From: Lichenostomus cassidix
Taxonomy: Eukaryota; Chordata; Aves; Passeriformes; Meliphagidae
Direction of reading: 5' to 3'
NCBI GenBank assembly: GCA_008360975.2
Contig: CM039211.1
Location: forward strand, 67,794,565-67,858,564
Length of the DNA: 64,000 nt
Shown: positions 1 through 11,700 of the stretch, piece by piece
Layout of the letters: each line of letters starts with the position of its first letter
Numbering within the stretch: position 1 is the first letter of the stretch
Made by a program: the position numbers and the translations under genes
Notes under the pieces: model-generated
Database searches by the model: none
What the model was told of the DNA's origin: nothing
Seen by the model: only the letters and a program-made list of their open reading frames with translations

Positions 1-1477
1 CTACTGCCCAGCCCTACTGGGATCTCACCCATGGCCATAACTAAGAATCCTAGGGTGCTCCTAGGGTGCTGTTATCAATATTCCCAAGCACTGGGAAGCA
101 GAGGAGCTGAAGGAAGATGGGGATTTTAGCCCTTCTGGGTATCCTTGCTGTCACCATGTGTGCTCTCCAGTCTATTGCAGCATGGCACTCCCTGCGCTAA
201 CCCAAATCCTGCCCTGATGAATGTTCCTACAGTGTCCTCCTGAGGCCACATGCACTCGGGAAATTCTTTCTGTTAGGTGGAAAAACACGTGCATAAACCC
301 TTTTTCCCCAGAGAATTCCTTTCTGCTAAAAGTCAGGTACAGCTCCTGCAGTGGGCTCAGCAAGGTGTGAGCATGCAAGAGAATGAGGACCTCTGAGATA
401 CATTTTGGTACCATCTCTAAACAAGGCTCCTCTAAGATGATGGTGGAAGTGATCTGGTGGTGTCAACTGAATGATTTTTCTGGACAGCAGAGCACTGAAG
501 CCAAAGTGAAGGCCAGGTAGGCTAAAGGACTTCCTATCTAGAGGCAACACTTCAAAACTTTTCTGCTTAGTAGACGCAAAGGAAAGGAAAAAAGTGCTCT
601 AAGAGAGATATATGGAATTGTATTACCGTTTAACCTGCTGTTTCATTTTTATATAATTTACTGGGGAAAAAACCCACCCAAACAACAAATCTTACTCCTA
701 CTAGTGAGTAATCTTTTTGTAGGAAACAAGCTGAGACCTCAGAGCACTTCATGAGGAACCATGATAATAAAAACCACCAAAGACTCATACTGGTGAATCT
801 TTAACAACACAGATATCCACAGCCCTGCATCTTCTTACACCACCATGAGAAACAAGCATAACCTCAACGAGCACAGCTATGCTAAGAGATAAATCTTGAT
901 GCCTAACTTGGGAGATCTTTGTGTTCCTCAATCCCTCTGCAGGTATCACAGAAAACCTCCCTGACCAAGGCAGCCCTGCTTGAACACAATTGCATGCATG
1001 CATCCCCGCTCTCCCCCAGCAAAGCCTGCAGAAAAAAGCCAGTGTGATGAAGCAAAAAGCATTTGGATATGGCAACATATTTTGGTTTCAAGCTTCCAAG
1101 AGGCCTTTCCATAAGCAAGGAAAAGAAAAGAGGTATTTGAAGGGGGAAAATGCATTGACAGTTGTCTTAATATAGTCACATATAAAGGAGGTTCTAAACT
1201 ATGGAGGCTATTTCTTGCACATGCACCTAATATGTTTATTGAAAGGTTTCTTAATCTCCTTCATGTTGTCTTCAGTGCAGCACCTCTTTAAAAGACATTT
1301 TGATCCCATTCCTTAATTCTCACTGGAAAGGATACTGCTCTGAAGACAGCAAAAATATATTTTTCAAAGATATTTGGGATACCAGTGAAAAATTAAAACA
1401 CTCTCTTGTTCTTTGGGAAAGCTGAAGATAGGGATTTTCTGCCTGTCTTAGATGAGACCAAAGAGGCCTGAATAAAA

Positions 1478-1650
1478 ATCACAGAATCTTAGACATTACA
1501 GCTAAAATGGTATAGAAAGGTCACCTGTCCAATCTCTTTATCACTAATTCAGGAGTACAAATTGCTTAGGGCCTCCCTAGATACTGAGTTTATTGGGGAA
1601 TCTCTGGTGTGTAACAGTTTTAACAATAGGGAGACTTCCTGTCTCTGTAA
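1478..1650 (-). mobile_element. Possible old CR1-type LINE fragment
   Basis: The segment begins CACAGAATCTTAGA and continues with AAAGGTCACCTGTCCAATC, resembling the antisense 3' end of old CR1 elements. Similarity fades after about 150 bp. The call rests on recalled consensus and is weak. Confidence 0.3.
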
Positions 1651-2002
1651 ACAAATACATAGGGGTTTATATTTCTGTTTCTCAAATAATTACCTAATGG
1701 AAGAGCCAGCCAGTGGTGGAAAATATTTCCATTTTTGGAAACATCTCCATTTTTGTTATTGGTGATACTTTGGGATTCCAGTGATACAAGCTGCTGCTTC
1801 TGATATTTTTGGTGTTGTTACACGTTAGAAGTTCCCTTGGAACATCCAGCTGGTTTCTTTCCAGCAATACATGGTACATGAGTATAAAAATGAGACCCCA
1901 AGTCCTCACTCCAGCTAAGCTTCTTTGGATTTGGTTGGGTTTTATCTACGTGCAGGAGTTTAAAACAACAGACCAAGAAGTGAACATGGATCCTTCTATT
2001 AA

Positions 2003-2008
2003 TTTATT
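2003..2008 (-). terminator. Candidate polyadenylation signal AATAAA
   Basis: An AATAAA hexamer lies on the transcript strand about 600 nt after the stop, followed by a G/U-rich stretch ending in CTTGGTCTGTTG. Other hexamers occur near 1589 and 1231. Which of these, if any, is used cannot be told from sequence. Confidence 0.2.
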
Positions 2009-2392
2009 TTGTTTGCGAATAAATAAATTAGGGGTTATTTGGTTGTCAGGAAGACATATTTACATTAAGTTATTATGCTGGGATGGAATTGGATACAGAC
2101 TGTACCGCATGAAGAATGAAGAATGCTTTGAAACGTTTGCAACACAGAGCTATTGAGACAGACACTGTCCCAGTCCAGTCACCTGGGATTAAACCGCAGC
2201 CCAGTCCCACCTCTTAACTGCAGATTTTCTTCAAGCACCAGAAATGCTCTCTTTCACTGAGCAAGGGGAATCAGGACAGCTGCTGACTCTCCTCTAGTGA
2301 CCAGAAACACTTTCTAGAGATGCAGGATGCCCCTGGGATGAGGAACTTGGCTTATCCCTTGTTGAGCATCCTTCCACCTCTTTTTCTAAAGA

Positions 2393-2408
2393 GACACACA
2401 CACAGACA
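2393..2408 (-). promoter_or_regulatory. GU-repeat element in probable CELF4 3' UTR
   Basis: The transcript strand reads UGUCUGUGUGUGUGUC, about 200 nt after the stop. CELF proteins prefer UGU-containing, GU-rich RNA (family knowledge), so this is a candidate autoregulatory site. A simple CA/TG microsatellite is the plain alternative. Confidence 0.3.
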
Positions 2409-2560
2409 GTTCCTAGTTTATGTGTGGGTGCATGTCTAAACAGAGTGGCTCTAGCCAGAGTCAAAAAGGCAGAAGATAGAGAGTCACAGAGCTGAATCTC
2501 CTTGAGGGTCTACAACACAGAGAGACGCTACAAGTGTAGCTGACACCCCCTTCCCCATGC

Positions 2561-2570
2561 AGTTACCTGT
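2561..2570 (-). promoter_or_regulatory. Candidate 5' splice site 39 nt after the CELF4 stop
   Basis: On the transcript strand the sequence reads CACAG/GTAACT, a good donor match, with the exon side ending at 2567. If used, the stop-containing exon would be 167 nt (2567-2733) and the 3' UTR would hold an intron. The stop-to-junction distance of 39 nt is inside the roughly 50-55 nt limit that avoids nonsense-mediated decay. No partner acceptor is identified; this may be chance. Confidence 0.25.
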
Positions 2571-2605
2571 GCTAGTGCTTTGTATCCAGTGGTTCCCTCA
2601 ACCCT

Positions 2606-2733
2606 TCAGTAGGGACGATTAGCATCCTTTGGCCTCTTCAGCTGCACCTTCAGCCTCTTCATGCCAATCTGGAATCCATTCATGGCCTGGATAGCAGCTT
2701 GGGCACTGGCAGGATTGTCAAAACTCACAAAAC
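2606..2733 (-). CDS. CELF4: CELF4 last coding exon: end of RRM3 and stop
   Basis: After a GACAG acceptor the exon completes the split Gly codon and encodes [20 protein letters not shown], then [21 protein letters not shown] and TGA. FVSF is the second half of RNP1; the [12 protein letters not shown] tail closes RRM3. The end ANRPY fits CELF3, CELF4 and CELF6 rather than CELF5. The residue after ASAQ is Ala; I recall Thr in human CELF4, so this may be a lineage difference. Upstream intron sequence also stays open in this frame, but there is no support for translation beyond the acceptor. Confidence 0.96.
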
Positions 2734-5700
2734 CTGTCAAAACATGAGGCAAGGCAGGGGACTTAATGAGCTGAAGGGTGCCAAGGCACGTACATGCAAC
2801 GACCACTGAGAATGAACATGGGGAAGGGGGTGAGGGCGCTGAGAGAGGGGAATTGAGCAGGTAGGAGGGTGGGCAGGTGGGCAGGAGAGTGAGGAGAGGA
2901 TGGTTGCCAATGTGGGACAAAGGGTAGGAGGGGTTGTTACAGATCAGTGTCCCAGGACACATTGCCTGGTCTGAGTGCCAGTCTGAACACTAGACTATGT
3001 GGAGCACAGGGATCCAAATGTTGGTGCCACAGGATTTGGGTCACCTTTGAGCTGCGAGTCAGCAGATGTAATGCATGGTCTCAAGGCACTCTGTCTTCCT
3101 CTATTTCCCTCCATCCTGACTGGGGTAAACCTCTACACCTTCCTTAACTTGCCAGCATAACCTTTTCTTTGCCTTCCAACACTAATGATGAGGGGAGCCT
3201 GGTACTACTGCTACTTCCTCATTATGGCAATATCAGTAAAATGTGAATTTAATAAAATTTTAATTATTGTATTAATTGGCATGAATAGTTTGATTGTTGG
3301 CCAGCCAAGCAATATAAAGAGCTTTAATCACTGTCACTTCCTGCAGGATGCCTGTTGACTCTGCAGTTGGAAGATGAACACTAGTGCTTTCCTAACGTGG
3401 TTTCCCTATGGAATTTCATACTTTGCCAGCAAATTTTCCAATCAACCACAGAACACATCCAGCACTAGAAACAACTACAGTGACTGAATATTGTATCTGT
3501 GGGTCAGCTAAGACATTCTTTGGCTCAATTTGCTCTCTAACAACCTGATGAAGCAATAAGGGTCAGAACCACACAGGATGCAATGCATCTAATGCTCTCG
3601 GCTTTGGGAAGGGTTTTTGGTGTGGGTTGACTTTTTTTTTCCTTCTTTCTGTTTTTTTAATGTTAGATCTGAAAAAGGCCTCATTTGCCCAGACTGTATA
3701 CGGCTGTAGCTGGAGTGACCATGGGTCTGAGATATTGTTGAGGCAGGGGGCCATCACATTGCACAAGCATTGCCTCTGCTACTTTTGCCAGAAATGTCCC
3801 TGTGTGCCAGCAACATTTCTGAGCACAAACCTTGGGTGAGACTAGCCTGGACCAGCCTGCTCTCCAGACAAAGCCATCTGTTTACCCACCCCTGCAAGGC
3901 TCTGGCAGCACAAATCAATCCTAGGAGCCTGGTGTTGCTCAACAGACAGGCTGAAATGAAGAGACGGTTTTGGAGAGCCCCTCAAAAAGCTGCCAGGTGT
4001 ACACCTGCTCCTGACAGCAGCACCAGGCCTGGCTTACAGCCTTGGGCTGTGCTGCAGATGCTTTCAGAAGCTTCTGCTCCCTGGTCTAGTTCCTCCTGGG
4101 AAGTGAGTCTCACAGGTGACACAGGGTGGCTTGCATCTGAAAAAGACACAGAGCTGTGCTTGCAAGGGCACCTTCTCACTCCTGCACTAAAGCTGTGCTC
4201 ACTGACCTTGGCTAATAATGTAACTTCATGACAGGCCAGGAAACCTATGGTCTTAGCCTCGAAGTGAGATAACAGGTTTACTGGCTCTGGCACATGGAGC
4301 TTTAAAAGGGAAGCTCATGGAATAAACAGGGAATCTTCTTTGTCCTCCCCTTTTGAAGCCAAGGCTCCAAGTAAACTGGCTGTCCATGCAGTTTTTCTGC
4401 CAACCACCTGGATGAGGAGGTACCACCAACACTGCAGCTCTGAAGATGAACAGACAAAAAGTACTATCAAGCCCCACAGCAATCATCAATTTCTAGGGAG
4501 AAAACTGGAGAGCTATAGTGAGTAATGTGCTGTGGTATTATTCAACAGCAATAGATCTGCTCTTGCCATCACTTATTAGCCAGTAAGTGTGTGGTGATGT
4601 TACCAGTTCACCTTTGACTACTTGAAAAATCTATCAACAAGGCCTTATGATTCAATTCCATCAAAGGAATAAATTAAACGCTTCCTGGTTTCACTCAATT
4701 ATATTAAGACTTTAAGTACTTCTGGAAACTCTCTTGGGGATGCCTTACTTGAGCTTCCCCAAGCTCAAGTATATTCCTTAAATATGTTGTCTATGTACCT
4801 CACATCTTTGAATACAGGATATAGTGAAACCTATTTATTTTTAAAAATCACATCTGGATTGTTGATGTTCCTGGCCAGCACCCATAAGTTACATCTAAAA
4901 CAGTAGACTAAAGCTCTGCCTGGGAAGTTCAGAGAAACTGGAACCTAATAATCTGTACTGTTGAGATTTTTTGGTATTTGTTTAACACCAAACAATTCCT
5001 GGACAAAAGTCTGAGTATTAGCACAGAGGAGAGGCTGTTTTCAGTAGTTAACTTGGATGTGGCTGTGATGTTCTGGAAAGTGAGAGAATTTAATAATTTG
5101 GGTGTAGGCCATTCTGTGCCAGCTGTCCCCAGTGCCAGGGAGAAACACCAGGTATGTTTACTTTACTAATATACACACAGTGATCCAATATCAAAGCTGA
5201 GTTGGCTGCAGCTGGATGGTTGCTTAGCTCATGTCTTTAGAGAACCTACCTGGCCTGGCAACTTTGATTTCTACTCTTGCAACAGGTCCTGTTGGGATGT
5301 TCCTCCTACTGACTCAGTGCACATGTCTAGATTGTGCTGCACGTTCATCCGTTTGTGAACAAAACACCTTCGGACCCTACAATGATCAGGGGAGGTCCAG
5401 CCAGTGGAGTGTAGGGTGGGATGTCTCTCATCAGGACACCCTCAGCTGTGCTCAGTTGAATCCCTGGTCAGGGATCAGTGCTGGCTGCAGTGGAGGCATC
5501 CAGCATAAACCAAGGCACATCTGTTGAGGGATCTCCCTGGTTCCATAGTTAGGGGTGACATCTCAAGGTAAGATGTCAATTGTCTAGTGCCTGGGGTGAG
5601 TCACTCCCCAAAGTGATGTTAACAGCTGAATCAAACCCCTCAAGAAATGCTGCCCACTATGACAGAAGGTTATTATTTGTCTACTCTTGCCAAGACTAGG

Positions 5701-8700
5701 CCTTCAAGGGATGATAAGCCCTTGTGCTGGGGTGCTAATATAGTCGTACCTCTGTAAGAATCTTTCTGTGAGATAAGCTCACAAAGCCATTCCAGCTTTT
5801 ATCATCACTTTGCTTTTTAGATGGAATTCTAAGCCCATTTCCTCATTCTGTGCAAAGCTGTAAATAATACAGCATTTTAACAAATGGGACTAATAAGAGA
5901 GATCAGAAGTGCATTTGCTCACTATATTTCATTTAGACCAGATAATGAAGCTGGGACTTGTACTTTGATTTTGGTATTAGTTGCCTACAGATTTGGACCA
6001 GATTTTTTTTCTCCTTAGTTGTTCTGCTACTCACTGATGCAATATAAAAATCTCCACTGGCTGGATGCTGAGGGTAGAGGAACAGGAGTTGTAGAGCTAG
6101 AGGAAGACAAGGAAAATGGCAAATGCCTATAACTGTGTATTTTCTTTTTGAGCACATTCTAAGGACAGGGCAGCTAATTACTCTAGCTTTATATTTCCCT
6201 GTTTTAGTTTATAGGGGCCTTGATACTCTCAGAAGTTGCTGGTGCATTCAACTCTCCCTCTTTCCTGTTATTTGTGTGTAGTTGTGTTTCATATTGTTGA
6301 AGGTATTTGGATAAACTGCAGAGAAGAAAAGCTATGGCTTATCCTGAGATTTGAGATGTTACAGTGGATAAGGGATAGGCAGATAGACAGGCATGTTGGG
6401 CAAACAACTGCATATTCCTTTCTCTTCTCAGGTCAAATATCTACTGGCAGATTTGACTCTTTTTGTTGTTATTACATGCACTACTGGCAGTTAACCATCT
6501 TTGTTTCTCCTCTTCTATGTCAGCAGGGTTGATGGTACCATGACAGATTTAAACATGTATGACTAGGAACAGAATGTATGTACTGGGAAAATAACTTAAA
6601 TACTTGCATCCTAAATGTCTTTAACAGTTTAACATTTGAGCCCATGGGCTCAAAGCATGATGGCAGTACTACAGTTCCTATCTGTGTTTTGAACACCACC
6701 CCTGTATTGTCGTGTACATACTTGAAGGACAAAAGAGAAAGGGAGAGGTTAAAAAGCTTGAAGCTCTTTCTGTGCATCAGTTAATTAATAATCAGAGAAA
6801 TATATGTTCTGGTCTGGAGATGGTTGGTAGGAGGACAGCATTTTGTGATAAATCTACTTTATGGGGGGGATGTTGGTGTTTCTCTTCTTTTTTCCTTCCA
6901 CCCCCCCCCCCCCCCCCAGGCATTATGTAAAAACGCTGTTCTAATAAATGATTTATCAAAAGCACAAAGAAAGGAGAAAGCTGCTAGGACAGCAACCGAG
7001 GACATCTACTCTTTCTTATTCTGCACACCATATTCCAGAAAGGTACTGTTGTTGGAGCCCACTCTTTCTTCTGGCCTGTTCTTTTCCTGCAGGACTGTAT
7101 GAGCTCTTAGCAGGCAGACACTTGTGTAGAATTTTGGAATTGCTTCATTTTCTCCCCCTTTCTTCCATAGAAGGTTCGTGTGGTGTGGCGTGCAGAGGGA
7201 GCTTTGTGCCTTTCTCTTGACATGATCAGCATGATCACCAATGGCTTTGTGTAACAGATGTTACTTAAGGACTGTTTTTCTGTTTTAATCAGCCAGGATG
7301 ATAAAGAAGGGAATTCACAATCTATCTCAGAGTATGCCTGAAGACTGTTCTGAACTGTAAACTTTTTGTTTATGGTCCATGTTGTGTCTGCATGTCCACG
7401 AATTAGTTTGTGCAATAAGAGCAGTGCTGAATGAGCACATAATTATGTTTCCATGGATCCATAATTGGTCCTTCAGAGTCTTCTGTTTCTCTTTGCATCC
7501 AGCAAGGAGAATTAGTGGTTAATGTGCAAAACAGTCTCTTGATTATCTGCTACCAGGTTGAAATAACATGTTGTCTCTCTTGGGCAGGACCTTTACTCTG
7601 GATAGAGCCCAGTGCTTGGTAACTACAGTGAACCACCCTTAAATTGGGAGTCAAGATCACGAATGAGATCCAGATGCAAGCTTTTCATCCAGACTCCTGA
7701 ACTGGGGGCAGATGGTCCTACAGCAGGTCCACTTATGTAACTATGCTGCCTTCAGGCAATGGAAAGGAAAAGAGGACCTTGAAGGAACAAGTATTAAACT
7801 TGCCCTAAAATTAAGAGGAGTCTTTTAATCTATGTTCCAGACACTTGCTGCCATCTCAAAGATAAACTTTGCAAGAGATTGCAACAGAGACCAGCAGAAA
7901 TTGCTGCTTATTAGCTCCTTTTAGGCCAGAGATTTTTTTTTACTGGCTCTGGCTGTCAGAGCATTTGTCTGACTGCATTGAGGGATCTCTCTTGGTACTT
8001 CTTGTTCCTTTAGTTATGAAAGTCACTAGCTAAGGAGAGCATCTCTGAACATTTTCTCTTGACATTCAACCTGTATTCATTTCACCAGAGAGAAATGAGA
8101 ATAACAGAAGAGCAAGGATCTGCTGCTCAGCTTGTGGAAGAGAATGAGAAGAAAGGCAATGCACATGGCCTAGACACTAGCAAAGAAGTCCATGTTTCTT
8201 GCTTCCCTTGTGGCCAAAGTGATTTTTCCCAGGCCATAAGAAGGGACTTTGCCAGACTACAACCACAGATTCATAAAGTATCCTGAGTTGGAAGGGATCC
8301 ACAAGGATCATTGCACAGGACATCCCAAGAGTCACACCATGTATCTGAGAATACTAAAATTGAGGGACCTGCAGAAAGCACAGGTAATTGGTTAGACCAG
8401 AGACCTTGCTCTCCTGTCCTTCCTCCAAGAATCTGAGTTGGTAATTAAGGAATTAGTGATTAATATAATTGGTTATTAATATAATTGTTCCCTTAGCGCA
8501 AGGTTTCCTTGCTTTCATTACTGATCAGTGAAAGGTGAGATCTAGGGAGGCTTTTTTTGGTATGAGGGCAGCAATAAGGTGCTCACATCACAGTAGTCTT
8601 CCTGTGGGAAGAGTGCTGTTCAGTAGCTCCTGACCTTCTCCCCCCACCAGGACCTGGCCACCTGCTCCTCAGACCTTCCCTGCTACTTCAGTCTGTTTAA

Positions 8701-11700
8701 TTCCTATGACTACTCAGTTGCTTTTTCTCTGTGTTTATTAGTCTTATCAGAGAATGGAGGCTTTCCTTTAATTGCCTTGCAAGGTCTTTACCTTGCTGTG
8801 TTCTTTACACAATGTACTAGCTGCTGCCTTGCAATTTTTTAGTGCTGTAAAGAATTTCAGGATACAATCTGTATGTAAGTAGCTCTATAATGTATGTGTG
8901 CATTGGAAGGTATTGTATTGTAAGGTGATTTATGGGTACTGGAATACTCAATAAAGGAGTGCGTCTGCAGATCAAGGGCATAGCACTTCAGCTGTTTTCC
9001 GGTGTCTAATAGGGTTGGATGACTTTTTGGATTATTTAACCTTCCACTGCTGTTTAATCATGTCCAAGAGAGATCTGTCTACCCAGCTATCCATCCCATC
9101 CATCCATCAATTTATTTTTTTAATGTATGAAACAGTCAGTAACTGACGACTGTGCTAAACAACTACTATTAAATATTTCCCATCTGTGGGATGAGATAAT
9201 TGGAAACTCAGAATATTCGAAGAATTGGCTCAGAAATTTGCTGAACCATTAATGTTCATTTTAGAAATTTATGGAATATTAGAAAACCTTCAAAGTGTTC
9301 CAGGAAAAGAAGAATTCTGATATTAATTTTTTAAGGATGTAAACTAGGTGACCTGATAAACTTGCTTAAACTTTCATAAGCGTCAGGAAAGAGATGAGAA
9401 TTTTGATATGAGATAATATAACAAAGAACCTAAAGATATACAATTAGTACCAATCATCATGGTTTCATAGAATACAGCACCTATCAAATGAAACTGATTG
9501 CAGGAAATTGCAAGTTCGATGAATACAGTAAGTTGTCGTAAAGTGTATTTAAACTTTATTGGAGTATTTGAAAGGGCCCTGCAGCACAGAAAATTAAATC
9601 AGCCCAGAAATGAGACCACCAAAAAACCTGTCAATTGTGACAAACAGATTTGCAGAGATTCCAGTAGGCTCCTTCAACACTGTGCTGAAACCTCTGTGCT
9701 ATTCAATTTCTCTAACATTACCAGGAAGACATTTGAAGTAATTACTGGTGAAATTGGCCAATCATACAAAAATGGTGAAATAATGACAGAAGGAAGTGAC
9801 CTTGGTCACTGCGTAGGCTGGACTCAGTTCAAGGGTGTTCATTTTAATCCAATCAAATGCAAAATTAAGTATCTGCAGGAAAAAGCAAGTGGGTCACTTA
9901 CAAAAAGAGGAAATCCTCATTAGAAAACAGTGCTGCTTAAGAAAAAGATGGGTGCCGTAATAACAGCCAAATATATGAGCTCTCAGGACTGTGTTGAAAT
10001 TCTTAAAGTCCCAAGACTTAGTACTGTATTGGGATGTGAATATCCTCTAGAAGTAGCAAGGTAATGTTACCTCTGAGTATGGCTCAGGAAAGGTTCTTAC
10101 TGGAATTCTGCATTGAGTTCTAGTGATTGCTCTATAAAACAAAGAAGCTTAATACTTATTCAGAAGTAGAAGAGTAATTCTGGGTCTGAAAGTGTAATGA
10201 GAGTGGCCACAGTTTATTGAAGAGAAGGTTAAACATACTTCTGGCCATAGTCTATAAATAATATCTACTAAAACATGGGGTTCTTTTAGAATAGGGGGAA
10301 AAAAGAAGAGCTTGCTGATTTCTTGTAGCTGGGAGCAGGCATTTGACAAACTTAAAATGGAAATAAGACACCAAGTCTGCATTTTTTAAATAGTGAAGGT
10401 AATTAACTATTTTGGAAACATCTTGTTTAGCAATAGGGGTGGAGCACCTATCACATGAAACCTTGATTAAGAGATTTTCTAAAAGGGATGCTATGACTCA
10501 AGCAGAAGGTTTTAACCTGTCACATGAGCTGAGGCATCTGGCATATGTTTTTTCAGAGTTCAGTCCAAAAGATCAGAACACTTTCTTCTGATACTGCATA
10601 TCTGTCTGTCTATTGTTCATTTTGCACTTCAGATATTTAAAAATCAGTTCTCGCCTACTGATCTGGGATGGATTGAGGTAACAGTCATGATAGAGGTGAC
10701 AATTGATGCTAATGCCTTGTAATAAATGGCCCCAAAGTGTGGGCTGCAGACCACTGAGAGGGCTGACTGGTACTCGTTCTTCATCTTGCTTCCAGCTGAG
10801 AGAAACTGAACAGATGGGAAGGGGAGATTAAATGAAGAGTGAACGTAGATGGCATGATTAACTTTCTCTAAAGGTCAGAACACCCAGTGCAGAAGGTAGC
10901 TTGAAATACACAAGTATCTTCCTTATGTCACCTTCCTGTCTTCCTGTGCACAAAACTACCTCTCTACGTTGAATCAGTGTGAGCTGGAGTGTGCAGAGCA
11001 GTTGGTCCTTGTTTTTGTGCATTGCCTGTTGGATGCTCTCCAGACAGAGAAGCATCCAGGCAGAAGAAGCAGAGTCTTCTCTGAAAGCAGAGGGCTATAG
11101 ATGCTGACCCTGAATATATGGTCATTGAGACCAAGAAGGACTTTTCCACCTAAGAGTCTTCTCTTTCATAATCTGTATGGTGTTTTATTGTTTTTCATAG
11201 GAAAACTGTTGTCATGACTCATGTTGAAAGCACAAGGGTAAGATTCAAGATTAGAGTAGAATTCTGACAATTTAAACTACTGCATGGTCAGATCTGATTT
11301 GGGTTCAAACTGAAAGAGGGAAAATTTAGGTTAAATATATGAAAGAAATTTTTTACTGTGGGAAGGCTGAGGCACTGGCACAGGTTGCCCAGAGAAGTTG
11401 TGGATGCCCCCAGAACATCCCTGGAAGTGTTCAAGGCCAAGTTGAATGGGGTTGGGAGCAATCTGGGATAGTGGAAGGTGTGTCTGCCCATGGCAGGGGA
11501 CTGGAGTGAGATGATCTGTAAGGTGCCTTCCAACCCAAAACATTCTACGATTCACTGATCCAAGGTTTTGGGTCACATATAATCTGGGCACATGATCAGG
11601 ACCAACTTTTTCTAAAAAGATAACAGGGAGTAAAAATTTGATATAGAAAACCACACCAGATCTCTCATCATAAGAAAGGAGCAAAGATTAAAACTTCTCT

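Larger units (their letters stand above)
1..2605 (-). other. CELF4: CELF4 3' UTR and downstream flank
   Basis: The transcript leaves the stop codon at 2606 and runs toward base 1, so this stretch holds the 3' UTR and perhaps intergenic DNA; the boundary cannot be fixed. It contains a donor-like site 39 nt past the stop, a GU-repeat stretch near 2400, several AATAAA hexamers on the transcript strand (for example 2003-2008), and a weak old CR1-like segment near 1.5 kb. Open frames here are short with no recognisable product. Confidence 0.6.

Noticed and set aside
2734..2962. Extension of the last coding exon upstream in the same frame
   Set aside because: The frame stays open by chance past the GACAG acceptor; the RRM3 match begins exactly at the acceptor.
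6880..6930. Pyrimidine tract with AG on the plus strand as a splice acceptor
   Set aside because: The tract is a C homopolymer after T-rich sequence with no open, recognisable exon behind it.
9498..9923. 141-codon plus-strand open frame as a gene
   Set aside because: The DNA matches an old CR1/L3-type LINE in the same orientation; it is a decayed relic of that element.
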